NCBI GenBank assembly: GCA_901472405.1
Contig: LR590463.1
Coordinates: 2,294,001 to 2,358,000, forward strand
Direction of reading: 5' to 3'
DNA length: 64,000 nt
Source: Serratia rubidaea
GTDB lineage: Bacteria > Pseudomonadota > Gammaproteobacteria > Enterobacterales > Enterobacteriaceae
The notes beneath the pieces are model-generated. The model was not told the origin of the DNA and did no database searches. It worked only from the letters and a program-made list of their open reading frames with translations. Below, in pieces: positions 1 through 9,777 of the stretch. Position 1 is the stretch's first letter, and the number at the start of each line of letters is the position of its first letter. The translations under genes were made by a program, and so were the position numbers.

Positions 1-598
1 TACTCCGCCGACAGCACCGGCGCATAGTGGGTGGCCAGATGCCACAGGAACGAGGCGTCCGGCGCCTGCAGGCGGATCTCGACGGTGTAGTTGTCGAGCT
101 TTTTCACGCTCTGCACCGAGTCGGAGAACTGCAGACTGTCGAAGTACGGGTAGTCGCCGCCGTTGACGTCGTGGTACGGGTGCTTGTGGTTAAACACCCG
201 CTCAAAGCTGAACACCACATCGTCGGCGTTCATCTTGCGGGTTGGCGTAAACCAGGCGGTGTGCTGGAACGGCACGTCCTTGCGCAGGTGGAAGCGGTAG
301 GTGGCGCCGTTGTCCAGCACCTCCCAGCGCTGCGCCAGCTCCGGAATCAGCCGGTAGGTATAGGGGTCAACGTCCAGCAGGCGATCGTACAGCTGCGCCG
401 CCAGCGTATCGACCGTCAGGCCGCTGCTGCCATCTGCGGATTAAAAGTGTTCAGGATGCCGTTGACGCAATAGACAAAACCGCTGCGATGCACGTCCGGC
501 AGGGGCGCCGGCGCGTTGGCGGCGGGCGCAGCCGCAGCGGCGGCCAGCAGCGAATTGCCGAGGCATAACGACAGGATCCAAATGGGTAAACCACGCAT
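1..598 (-). CDS. sapA: SapA, periplasmic peptide-binding protein (5' part)
   Basis: Solute-binding component of the Sap (sensitivity to antimicrobial peptides) ABC transporter, family SBP_bac_5; acts in the periplasm. The N-terminus has a hydrophobic, Ala-rich signal peptide, followed by the SapA-type segment FVYCVNGILNTFNPQ, then DTLAAQLYDRLLDVDPYTYR and, toward the window edge, SFLWHLATHYAPVLSAE; all match the SapA family closely. The frame breaks near position 428, where one base seems missing (GCAGC read where GCAAGC is expected), and resumes as GLTVDTLA. The start at 598 precedes the signal peptide directly. The C-terminal two thirds lie outside the window. It is transcribed away from folE2. 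Confidence 0.93.
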
Positions 599-741
599 AG
601 AGGCTTCATGGGTTAATAAGCGATAGCGTTAGTGTACCGTACTCTGGCGAACTGCCCAATTCTTCAGATAAAAACGTCGATTTTTCTGCGGCTTGATTGA
701 GCAACCTGCCTGCCGGCGCGCGCAGGCGGGGAAAAAAAGTA

Positions 742-763
742 AATTGTTATGTTATAACATATC
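742..763. promoter_or_regulatory. Candidate Zur operator upstream of folE2
   Basis: The palindrome TGTTAT-GTT-ATAACA (745-759) has the arms and the 3-base spacing of the gamma-proteobacterial Zur box (TGTTATANTATAACA). It lies about 50 bp before the folE2 start, in the sapA/folE2 divergent intergenic region. All three genes downstream belong to families repeatedly found under Zur control, which supports the call. No binding data are available from sequence alone. Confidence 0.8.
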
Positions 764-811
764 TATTTCATGTTACCGTTTTCGCCTGGTTACCAACAAC
801 TGCAGGGAAAT

Positions 812-1740
812 ATGGGAAACACGGCCATGGCTTACCGGCAGCCGCTGCCGGACGTGCAGAGCGGGCGCGGCGAGCTGAGCGATATCGCCCTTGACTGGGT
901 GGGCATGCAGGGCATTGCGCTGCCGCTGGAGGTGGCGGGCGTCCGTTCAATGCCGAAGTAAGCGTCGGCGTCAGCGTCTGCGCCAACCGCGACGGCGCGC
1001 GCGGCATTCATATGTCGCGTTTGTATCTGACGCTGGATGCGCTGACGCAGGGCGAACTGACGCCGCGGCGCATCATCAATACGCTGGCGGCGTGTTTACA
1101 GTCGCAAACTGCGGACAGCGAGCGGGTGCGGCTGGAGATCGGCGGCGAGCTGCTGCTGTCGCGTGCGGCGCTGCTCAGCCCGCAGCGCGGCTGGAAAAGC
1201 TACCCGCTGCACATCAGCGCGACGCTGGAGCGCCGGCCGATGCTGACGCTGCAGGTCGGCGTGCCTTATTCATCGACCTGCCCGGCGTCGGCGGCCCTCA
1301 GCCGTCAGGCGGCGCAGCAGCAGTTTCTGGTGGATATCGAGACGGATGACGGGGCGCTCGAGGTGCAGCAGGTGTTTGACTGGCTGGGCGCGCACGGCAT
1401 GCCGGCGACGCCGCACAGCCAGCGCAGCTGGGCGTGGGTGACCGTGACCCTGTCCGGCGATGAAAAAGTGCTGCCGGCGATCTCGCTGATCGACCGCATC
1501 GAGCAGGCGCTGGGGACGCCGGTGCAGACGCTGGTCAAGCGTCAGGACGAGCAGGCGTTTGCGCTGGCCAACGGCCGCAACCTGATGTTCTGTGAAGACG
1601 CCGCGCGCCGTCTGCATGACGCCTTGCGCCGCGCCTGCTGCTACCGCGCCTTCAGCGTGCGGGTGGAGCATCAGGAGAGCCTGCACGCCCATAACGCGGT
1701 GGCCCAGTTGAGCTGGCGGGAGGGCGCGGATGCTGCGTAA
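812..1740 (+). CDS. folE2: GTP cyclohydrolase FolE2 (type IB)
   Basis: Converts GTP to dihydroneopterin triphosphate, the first step of folate/pterin synthesis. FolE2 can work with metals other than zinc and typically replaces the zinc enzyme FolE when zinc is scarce. Recognised from LPDVQ near the N-terminus, DWVGMQGIALPLE, GIHMSRLYLTLDAL, YSSTCPASAALSRQAAQQQF, GMPATPHSQRSWAW, and RVEHQESLHAHNAVAQ at the C-terminus. One base is missing near 940; the frame then continues as RPFNAEVSVGV. The start at 812 follows AGGGA, though the spacing is short; ATG at 827 is an alternative. The gene ends overlapping the next start by 11 bases, so it is the first gene of an operon behind the Zur-type site. 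Confidence 0.93.
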
Positions 1741-2289
1741 AAATCCCAGCGGCCATCTGCCGCAGGTCTCCGCCAAAGCCTATATCGATCCCACCGCGAT
1801 TATCTGCGGCGGGTGATTATCGGCGATTACGTTTACGTCGGACCTTACGCGGTGATCCGCGCCGATGAGCTGAACGCCGACGGCGATATGGCGCCGATCG
1901 TTATCAGCGCCCACGCCAATATTCAGGACGGCGTGGTGATCCATTCCAAAAGCGGCGCGGCGGTAACCATCGGCAGCTACAGCTCCATCGCCCACCGCGC
2001 CATTGTGCACGGGCCGTGCCGCATCGACGAGCGGGTGTTCGTCGGCTTTAACAGCGTGCTGTTCAACTGCCACCTGCGCCGCGGCTGCGTGGTGCGCTAC
2101 AACGCGGTGGTGGACGGCGTGACGCTGCCGGAGCAGTGCTATATCCCCTCCACCGAGCGGGTCGGCGCGGACTGCGACCTGTCGCGCTACGGCCGGGTCG
2201 ATCGCGACGCGCTGCAATTTTCTGAAGAGGTGGCCGCCACCAACGTCGAACTGGTGCGCGGCTATCAGGCATTACGCAATGAATTTTAG
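1730..2289 (+). CDS. Gamma-carbonic-anhydrase-like hexapeptide-repeat protein
   Basis: Left-handed beta-helix protein of the gamma carbonic anhydrase/YrdA family, about 186 residues. Visible repeats include [19 protein letters not shown], and the His-containing stretches VVIHSK and IAHRAIVHG occupy the positions of the metal ligands of the family. One base is missing near 1810, where ICGG should run into RVIIGDY. The start ATG at 1730 lies inside the end of folE2, suggesting translational coupling. The COG0523 start follows 10 bases downstream. Known Zur regulons often contain an additional gamma-carbonic anhydrase paralogue beside folE2 and COG0523 genes. Enzymatic activity is inferred only; the family also contains non-catalytic members. 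Confidence 0.85.
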
Positions 2290-2299
2290 GGAGACGGCC

Positions 2300-3487
<1,188 letters not shown>

Positions 3488-3509
3488 TTGCACAATGTTG
3501 CTATGGAGA

Positions 3510-3524
3510 TGAGAAAAATTCTCA
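3510..3524. promoter_or_regulatory. Candidate upstream Fur box of ryhB
   Basis: TGAGAAAAATTCTCA matches the 7-1-7 Fur consensus TGATAATNATTATCA at 11 of 14 specified positions and is itself palindromic. It lies 18 bp upstream of the stronger Fur box. Confidence 0.5.
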
Positions 3525-3542
3525 ATAAAAAGCTTTACAGCT

Positions 3543-3561
3543 GATATTGAGAACCATTATC
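3543..3561. promoter_or_regulatory. Fur box at the ryhB promoter
   Basis: The sequence from 3543 to 3561 matches the 19-bp Fur consensus at 16 of 19 positions. It covers the spacer and -10 region of a promoter with TTTACA (3534-3539) and TTATCA/TATCAT (3557-3563), so Fur binding would block transcription of the small RNA that starts about 7 bp downstream. Confidence 0.85.
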
Positions 3562-3569
3562 ATCAGCTG

Positions 3570-3678
3570 GTCGTTCACGGAAGGCCGCTCCCTGCGGCAC
3601 AGACGTGAAAGGCACGACATTGCTCACATTGCTTCCAGTATTATTTTTCAAGCCAGCTCGGGTGCTGGCTTTTTTTTT
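3570..3678 (+). ncRNA. ryhB: RyhB iron-stress small RNA
   Basis: Hfq-dependent small RNA that base-pairs with mRNAs of iron-using proteins when iron is low. The highly conserved RyhB core is present: GCACGACATTGCTCACATTG at 3612-3631, followed by CTTCCAGTATT and an AGCCAGC/GCTGGCT terminator hairpin with a U tract, as in E. coli RyhB. The 5' end is placed from the promoter and Fur box and may be off by a few bases. The 5' hairpin region (3570-3608) is diverged from E. coli. It lies between the zinc operon and a convergent oxidoreductase gene, a location unlike that in E. coli. Confidence 0.93.
3651..3678 (+). terminator. Rho-independent terminator of ryhB
   Basis: Stem AGCCAGC (3651-3657) pairs with GCTGGCT (3664-3670), followed by nine T residues. 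Confidence 0.9.
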
Positions 3679-3694
3679 GCCTGTCGATCCCTGT

Positions 3695-4469
3695 TTATTC
3701 ACGATGCACGCCAAATCCACTTTGCCCCGGGGCGAGATCCGCGCGCAGCGTCAGCGCCGGGATCTCATAGTCGCCGCCGTTCTGCCGCCGGAACGGAATC
3801 GGCGGCGTATGCGCCAGGCCGTCGAGGCGCTGCGCCAACTGGTTGCGCAGCTCGGTAAAGCGCTCGTCATCCATACGGTCGCTGCGGTAGATCACCTGCG
3901 GCGGCAGCACCGCGAAGCCGGGAAAGTGCAGAATACCGTGCTGAATCGGGAACAGAATATCCTCAATCGGTCCGTTGATGCCGCGCGCGGCGTAGTGCGA
4001 CTCCCAGCCGCCGACGGTGACGATCAGCATGGCGCGCTTGCCCGCCAGCGTGCCTTCGCCGTAGCGGTCGCCCCAGCGTGCGTCAGAGTGTTCCCCCACG
4101 CCATAGGCAAAGCCGTTGGCGTAGACCCGATCCACCCAGCCTTTCATGATTGCCGGCATCGAGAACCACCACAGCGGAAACTGCAGAATCAGCACGTCCG
4201 CCCAGAGCAGTTTTTCCTGCTCGGCGGCGATATCCTGGCTCTGCGTGCCGTTGGCGAACGCCCGCTGAGAATCCAGCGACGGGTTAAACGGCGCGTCGGT
4301 CTGGGCGCCAGATTATCGTCGGCGTCGAGGAGGCTTTTCCAGCGCATGGCGTACAGATCGGAAACCTGCACCTGATGGCCGGCCTCCGCAGGTGGCTGAC
4401 GGTAAAGTCTTTCAGCGCGCCGTTCAGTGAATGCGGCTCCGGGTGGGCGTAAACCAGTAGTATCTTCAT
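3695..4469 (-). CDS. NAD(P)H-dependent quinone oxidoreductase (flavodoxin-like fold)
   Basis: About 257 residues of the NQO1/MdaB/KefF-type flavoprotein family, which reduces quinones with two electrons in the cytoplasm. The N-terminus MKILLVYAHPEPHSLNGAL is the typical flavodoxin-like first strand and phosphate loop; later LILQFPLWWFSMPAIMKGW and GWDRVYANGFAYG-like sequence (read WVDRVYANGFAYG) match the family core. Two single-base deletions are inferred, near 4388 (HLREAGHQVQVSDLYAM expected) and near 4307 (leading to QTDAPFNPSLDSQRAFANG). It is divergent from a LysR-type regulator 87 bp away, which probably controls it. The exact substrate is not evident. Confidence 0.83.
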
Positions 4470-4556
4470 GCTGTACTCTCCGTGATGGTCAGAGACTGCA
4501 GAGTAGGCGCCGCTGAGGTATATTAGAAATTAATTTCAGATATTCCAGGTATAAGC

Positions 4557-5452
4557 ATGGATAATTTCAAGCGGCTGGATCTTAACCTGTTGGTGACGCT
4601 GGACGTGCTGCTGGCGGAAAATAACGTTACCCGCGCCGCGCAGCGGCTGCATGTGTCGCAGCCAGCGGTGAGCGTTCATCTGGCCAAGCTGCGCGAGATC
4701 TTCCACGACCCGCTGCTGCTGCCGGGCCACGCGGCATGCGGCCGACGCAGCGCGCCCTGGCGCTGCGCGAACCGCTACGGCAGGCGCTGGCGACGCTGGA
4801 GCAGGCGGTGCAGCCGGGCAGCCCGTTCGATCCGGCGCAGGCCAGCCACACTTGGCGGGTGGCGGCGTTTGACTATGGCGAATCGACGATTCTGTTGCCG
4901 GCGCTGCGCACGCTGCGTCAGCCGCGCCGGGCAGCCGGCTGGCTGTGATGGAGGTTGCGCCGGCGCAGATAGCCAGAGGGGCGGAAAACGGCGATATCGA
5001 TTCTGGCGCTGCACACGCTGGACGATGCGCCGCCGGGGCTGCGGCAGCGGCGGCTGTTCAGCGAACGCTATGTGCTGGCGGGCCGTGCCGGGCATCCGGC
5101 GCTGGCGGCGCCGCTGACGCCGGCGGCGTTCAGCGCGCTGGAGCATGTGATGGTATCGCCGGACGGCGGCGGTTTTTACGGCGTGACCGATAAAACGCTG
5201 GCGGAAGCGGGGCTGTCGCGCCGGGTGGTGCTGTCGGTGCCGCATTTTCTGTTTGCCATTTCGGCGCTGCTGGCCAGCGATCTGGTGGCGATGCTGCCGG
5301 AACGGCTGGCGCGCGGCAATCCCGCCCTGCAGGTACAGGAAGCGCCGCTGGCCGTACCGGGCTTCGAGATGGTGATGTTATGGCATGAGCGCAGCCACCG
5401 CGATCCGGCCCACCAGTGGCTGCGGGCGCACATTATGGCGTCGCTGGCGTAA
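4557..5452 (+). CDS. LysR-family transcriptional regulator
   Basis: Typical LysR layout: winged helix-turn-helix at residues about 6-65 (LDLNLLVTLDVLLAENNVT, then VSQPAVSVHLAKLREIF) and a substrate-binding effector domain ending WLRAHIMASLA. Three indels are inferred: a missing base near 4727 (LLLPGPRGMRPTQRAL expected), a missing base near 4921, and an extra T near 5000 (DIDLALHTLDDAPPG expected). Corrected length is about 298 residues. It is divergently arranged with the quinone oxidoreductase gene, the usual arrangement for a LysR regulator and its target, and its stop lies 2 bases from the convergent pspF stop. Effector unknown. Confidence 0.85.
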
Positions 5453-5454
5453 CG

Positions 5455-6458
5455 CTAGGCGGACGGCTCCTCGCCGGGCTGCAGCGCATGTTTTTTCAGC
5501 ATGCCGCGCAGCTGGTGGTAGGTCAGCCCCAGCAGTTCCGCCGCCTTGCGCTGATTAAAAACGCGCCTGGCGCAGCGCCTGTTCCAGCAGCCGTTTCTCC
5601 TGTTCGTTCTGCCAACCCTTCAGATCCAGCGGTAGCGTCGGCCGCCGTTCGCCTGCGGTTCTGCCGCCGGGGTAGCCGCCGGCGCGCTTTGGCGACGGGT
5701 TGATCACGATGCGGTCCAGCGGCTGCTCGCTGCTGCCGTGGCGGTACACCGAGCGCTCGACCACGTTTTTCAGCTCGCGCACGTTGCCGGGCCAGCCGTA
5801 GCCGAGCAGCGTCTCGCGCGCATGGGCGGTAAAGCCGGGGAACAGCGGCAGCGCCAGTTCGCGGCACATCTGGATAGCGAAGTGCTCCGCCAGCAGCATG
5901 ATGTCCTGCTGGCGCCGGCGCAGCGGCGGCAGCTGCACCACGTCAAACGCCAGCCGGTCGAGCAGATCGGCGCGGAATTTGCCGGCCGCCGCCAGCGCCG
6001 GCAGATCGTCGTTGGTGGCGCACACCAGGCGCACATCCACCTGCAGCGGCTGGCTACCGCCCACGCGTTCGAGATGGCCGTATTCAATCACCCGCAGCAG
6101 TTTTTCCTGCACCAGCATCGGCGCCGTCGCCAGTTCGTCGAGAAACAGCGTACCGCCGTCGGCGCGTTCAAACCGCCCCAGATGGCGCTTCTGCGCGCCG
6201 GTAAACGCGCCGGCCTCATGGCCGAACAGTTCGGAATCCAGCAGGTTTTCATTCAGTGCGGCGCAGTTGAGGGAGATAAACGGCCCCTGCCAGCGGTTGG
6301 ACAGATAGTGCAGGCGGTGGGCGATCAGCTCCTTGCCGGTGCCGCGCTCGCCAATCACCAGCACCGGTTTGTTCAGGGTTGCCAGCTGCGAGACTTGTTC
6401 CAATACTTCTAACAAAGGCGTTCGCTTCGCCCAACAGGGGTTCGATCTGCTCGCTCAT
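5455..6458 (-). CDS. pspF: PspF, sigma-54 enhancer-binding activator of the phage-shock operon
   Basis: AAA+ activator without a receiver domain that drives sigma-54 transcription of pspA and is inhibited by PspA. Visible: Walker A GERGTGKE, the sigma-54-contacting GAFTGA loop, Walker B GGTLFLDEL, the arginine-finger region DLLDRLAFDVVQLPPLR, and the C-terminal Fis-type helix-turn-helix NQRKAAELLGLTYHQLRGML. The frame is interrupted twice by apparent single-base insertions: a G near 6415 (EANAFLEVLEQ expected) and a T near 5567 (RQARFNQRKAAELL expected). The start at 6458 gives MSEQIEPLLGEANAF, in line with the family; an upstream ATG at 6473 is less likely. It is divergent from pspA. Confidence 0.95.
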
Positions 6459-6554
6459 GATGAAATTCGCCAATAGTTGGTGAAAATAATCACTTTACAG
6501 CATGGTGCGGCAGAGTCAAAAATAAATAATCCTTTAATTTCAGTGAAATAAAAG

Positions 6555-6571
6555 TTGGCACGCATTTTGAT
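6555..6571 (+). promoter_or_regulatory. Sigma-54 promoter of pspA
   Basis: TTGGCACG (6555-6562) and TTGAT (6567-6571) give the -24 GG and -12 elements with the 10-base separation required by sigma-54 RNA polymerase. The position, about 72 bp before pspA and facing away from pspF, is the same as in E. coli, where PspF binds upstream. Confidence 0.9.
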
Positions 6572-6642
6572 TATATCTTGGCGTCCGCAGTATGACTTAC
6601 GACGGCGCTGAAGACGCCACTGACACCAAGAGGAAGTGAATT

Positions 6643-7308
6643 ATGGGTATTTTTTCTCGTTTTGCCGACATTGTGAACGCCAACATCAATACGCTGCTGG
6701 ATAAGGCGGAAGATCCGCAGAAGCTGGTGCGTTTGATGATTCAGGAGATGGAAGACACGCTGGTTGAAGTGCGTTCCACCTCGGCGCGCGCGCTGGCGGA
6801 GAAGAAGCAGCTGCTGCGTCGTATCGAGCAGGGTGAGAAACAGCTCGACGACTGGCAGGAAAAAGCGGAGCTGGCGCTGCGCAAAGATAAAGAAGATCTG
6901 GCGCGTGCGGCGCTGATTGAAAAACAGAAAGTGTCCGATCTGATCGCCACCCTGAGCCAGGAAGTGGCGACGGTGGAAGAAACCCTGAGCCGGATGAAGA
7001 GCGAAATCGGCGAGCTGGAAAGCAAGCTGACCGAAACCCGCGCACGCCAGCAGGCGCTGATGCTGCGCCATCAGGCGGCGTCTTCCTCCCGCGAGGTGCG
7101 TCGTCAGCTCGACAGCGGCAAGCTGGATGAGGCGATGGCGCGTTTCGAGCAGTTCGAGCGCCGTATCGACCATATGGAAGCGGAAGCCGAAAGCGTCAGC
7201 CTGGGGAAAAAGAAAACCCTGGATCAGGAGTTCGCCGAACTGAAGGCGGATGACGCCATCAGCGAGCAGCTGGCGGCGCTGAAAGCCAAGATGAACCGCT
7301 CAGAGTAA
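6643..7308 (+). CDS. pspA: Phage-shock protein A (PspA/IM30)
   Basis: 221-residue coiled-coil peripheral membrane protein of the PspA/Vipp1 (ESCRT-III-like) family. It inhibits PspF in unstressed cells and, when released, oligomerises on the inner membrane to maintain the proton gradient. The N-terminal amphipathic segment [20 protein letters not shown] and long heptad-rich helices ([30 protein letters not shown]) are intact. AGGAAG lies just upstream of the start, downstream of the sigma-54 promoter. It is the first gene of the pspABCD operon and shows no frame disruption. Confidence 0.98.
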   Translation: MGIFSRFADIVNANINTLLDKAEDPQKLVRLMIQEMEDTLVEVRSTSARALAEKKQLLRRIEQGEKQLDDWQEKAELALRKDKEDLARAALIEKQKVSDLIATLSQEVATVEETLSRMKSEIGELESKLTETRARQQALMLRHQAASSSREVRRQLDSGKLDEAMARFEQFERRIDHMEAEAESVSLGKKKTLDQEFAELKADDAISEQLAALKAKMNRSE

Positions 7309-7415
7309 CCGTTTTGCGGCCGCCCGGCGGCCGCCGTCCGATATCCGATAACAGAACCCCGGCGTGCCGACGCCGCAGCGCGACGTCCGGCAGGCGGGAA
7401 TAACAAGGAGTTGAA

Positions 7416-7643
7416 ATGAGTGCGTTATTGTTAGCCATTCCATTGACGATTTTTGTGCTGTTCGTCGCCCCGATTTGGCTTTGGCTGCATTACAGCAATC
7501 GGCAACAGAACGGGATCCAGCTGTCGCATCAGGAAATGCAGCGGCTGACGCAGCTGACGGCAGACGCCAAACGCATGCGCGAACGTATTCAGGCGCTGGA
7601 AGAGATCCTGGATGCCGAACATCCGAACTGGAGGCAGTCCTGA
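7416..7643 (+). CDS. pspB: Phage-shock protein B
   Basis: 75-residue inner-membrane protein: one N-terminal transmembrane helix (LLLAIPLTIFVLFVAPIWLWLHY) and a cytoplasmic leucine-zipper-like helix ending NWRQS. It works with PspC to sense membrane stress and release PspF from PspA. AAGGAG lies upstream of the ATG. The stop overlaps the pspC start by one base (TGATG), indicating coupled translation. Confidence 0.96.
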   Translation: MSALLLAIPLTIFVLFVAPIWLWLHYSNRQQNGIQLSHQEMQRLTQLTADAKRMRERIQALEEILDAEHPNWRQS

Positions 7644-8002
7644 TGGCAAATTTGTTGGGCAGTAAAAAACTGTATCGCGTGCCTGAAGAGGGCATGGTGA
7701 AGGGCGTTTGCGCCGGTCTGGCGCACTACTTTGACGTCCCGGTACGTCTGATCCGCGTGATGGTAGTGCTGTCGATGATTTTCGGCCTGTTTTTCTTTAC
7801 CGTCGTCGCCTATTTCGCCATGGGCTACCTGCTGGAAGCGGCGCCGGCGAGCCGTTTTGACGGCGAACATCAGCGTACGCCGCGCCAGCTGCTGGATCAG
7901 CTGGAGTATGAACTGGGCAGCGGCGAGCGTCAGCTGCGCCAGGTTGAGCGCTACGTGACCTCGGATACCTTCGGCGTACAGAGCCGTTTTCGTCAGCTGT
8001 AA
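7643..8002 (+). CDS. pspC: Phage-shock protein C
   Basis: 119-residue inner-membrane protein with the PspC domain (KKLYRVPEEGMVKGVCAGLAHYFDVPVRLIRV), a transmembrane segment at about residues 40-66 (VVLSMIFGLFFFTVVAYFAMGYLL), and a C-terminal helix. It partners PspB in signalling membrane stress to PspA. The true start is the ATG at 7643 that overlaps the pspB stop. The frame is intact. Confidence 0.96.
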   Translation: MANLLGSKKLYRVPEEGMVKGVCAGLAHYFDVPVRLIRVMVVLSMIFGLFFFTVVAYFAMGYLLEAAPASRFDGEHQRTPRQLLDQLEYELGSGERQLRQVERYVTSDTFGVQSRFRQL

Positions 8003-8051
8003 TTGACGGTTGCCGCCCGAGCGCCGCCGTCACCTTGGCCGGAGGGCTGTT

Positions 8052-8123
8052 ATGACCAGAGCAAACCACGCGCCAACGGCGGCAAATCCGCCACTTTCCA
8101 ACGAGGAGCTGGTGCAATGTTGA
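8052..8123 (+). CDS. Possible 23-codon reading frame overlapping pspD start
   Basis: ATG at 8052 is preceded by a strong GGAGGG ribosome-binding site (8041-8046) at 5-base spacing and opens 23 codons (MTRANHAPTAANPPLSNEEL then VQC). Its TGA (8121-8123) lies just past the pspD ATG (8117-8119), in another frame. It may be a translational-coupling leader. Alternatively it may be the real N-terminus of a longer PspD broken by an indel near 8117, because E. coli PspD has a longer N-terminal region and this window is rich in single-base errors. Confidence 0.35.
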   Translation: MTRANHAPTAANPPLSNEELVQC

Positions 8124-8296
8124 AGAGATTGTCTAAAGTCATCATCATAGCGTTACTCAGTTACGGCCCGGCGGGGGCCACCTCATGGCTGCTGAGAACC
8201 GTCAGCCGTAAACCGCTGCGCCTGCTGTTGGCGATGGTGCTGGAGCCGATGTTCCGCAAGGGGCTGAATAAGGCATTCGGGCGTTATACCCGCTGA
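8117..8296 (+). CDS. pspD: Phage-shock protein D
   Basis: 59 residues as read. The segment LLSYGPAGATSWLLRTVSRKPLRLLLAMVLEP matches the conserved core of PspD, a small membrane-associated protein of uncertain role in the Psp response. GAGGAG is at 8103-8108, 8 bases before this ATG. E. coli PspD is about 73 residues, so the start may lie further upstream (see the overlapping small frame at 8052). It is fourth in the psp operon. Confidence 0.85.
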   Translation: MLKRLSKVIIIALLSYGPAGATSWLLRTVSRKPLRLLLAMVLEPMFRKGLNKAFGRYTR

Positions 8297-8377
8297 GTCG
8301 CAGGCTGCCTTGGGCGGTGGACGACGCAGCCCCGCCGCAGCGCTGAGTGATTTTGGGTATTTATGCCAAGGAGAAGA

Positions 8378-9777
8378 ATGAAACGATTAAAAAATGAATT
8401 AACCTCGCTGGTCAACCGCGGTATGGACCGCCACCTGCGTCTGGCGGTGACCGGCCTGAGCCGCAGCGGGAAGACCGCCTTTATTACCGCGCTGGTTAAT
8501 CAGCTGCTGCACGTTCACAGCGGCGCGCGGCTGCCGCTGTTTTCGCCGGTGCGTGAAGAGCGCCTGCTGGGGGTAAAACGCATCCCGCAACGCGATCTCG
8601 GCATTCAGCGTTTTACCTATGATGAGGGGCTGGCGCAGCTGTACGGCACGCCGCCGACCTGGCCGACCCCCACCCGCGGCGTCAGCGAAATTCGCCTGGC
8701 GCTGCGCTACCGTTCCAACGACTCCCTGCTGCGCCATTTTAAAGAGACCTCGACGCTGTATCTGGAGATCGTCGATTATCCGGGCGAATGGCTGCTCGAC
8801 CTGCCGATGCTGGAGCAGGACTATCTGGCCTGGTCGCGACAGATGACCGGGCTGCTGCAAGGCGACCGCGCCGAATGGGCCAAACCGTGGCTGACGCTGT
8901 GCAACGCGCTGGATCCGCTGGCGCCCGCCGATGAAAACCAGCTGGCGGCGATCGCGCAGGCCTACACCGATTATCTGCTGCGCTGCAAGGCCGAAGGCTG
9001 CACTTTATTCAGCCGGGACGCTTTGTGCTGCCGGGCGATATGGCCGGTGCGCCGGCGCTGCAGTTCTTCCCGTGGCCGAACGTCGACGCCGGCAGCGAAT
9101 CGAGGCTGGCGCAGGCTGACAAGCACACCAACATCGGCATGCTGCGCGCCCCGCTTCGGCTATTACTGCCAGTCGATCGTGAAGAACTTCTACAAAGAAC
9201 ACTTTGTGCGCTTTGACCGCCAGATCGTGCTGGTGGACTGCCTGCAGCCGCTCAACAGCGGGCCGCAGGCGTTTAACGACATGCGTCTGGCGCTGACGCA
9301 GCTGATGCAGAGCTTCCACTACGGCAAGCGCACGCTGTACCGCCGCCTGTTTGCGCCCACCATCCGACAAACTGATGTTTGCCGCCACCAAGGCCGACCA
9401 TATCACCGCCGATCAGCACGCCAATCTGGTGTCGCTGCTGCAGCAGCTGGTGCAGGAGGCCTGGCAGAACGCGGCGTTTGAGGGCATCAGCATGGACTGC
9501 GTCGGGCTGGCCTCGGTGCAGGCGACCGAGAGCGGCATGGTGGATCATCAGGGCCAGCGCATTCCGGCGCTAAAAGGCAACCGCCTGTCGGACGGCGCGC
9601 CCGCTGACGGTTTTCCCCGGCGAAGTGCCGGCGCGCCTGCCGGGACCGGCGTTCTGGCAGCAGCAGGGGTTCCACTTTGATGAATTTCGTCCGCGCGCGA
9701 TGAGCGTGGACAGCCCGTTGCCGCATATTCGTCTGGACGCGGTGATGGAGTTTTTGCTGGGAGATAAAGTGCGATGA
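8378..9777 (+). CDS. ycjX: YcjX-like P-loop NTPase (DUF463)
   Basis: GTPase/ATPase-like protein of the YcjX family, co-regulated with the psp genes and linked to envelope stress. The P-loop [10 protein letters not shown] is at residues about 25-34 and [18 protein letters not shown] gives the switch/Walker B region. The frame is broken four times by single-base indels: a missing C near 9000 ([11 protein letters not shown] expected), an extra C near 9151 ([14 protein letters not shown]), an extra C near 9363 ([14 protein letters not shown]), and an extra C near 9602 ([13 protein letters not shown]). The start at 8378 follows AAGGAG. The stop overlaps the ycjF ATG as ATGA. Confidence 0.93.
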
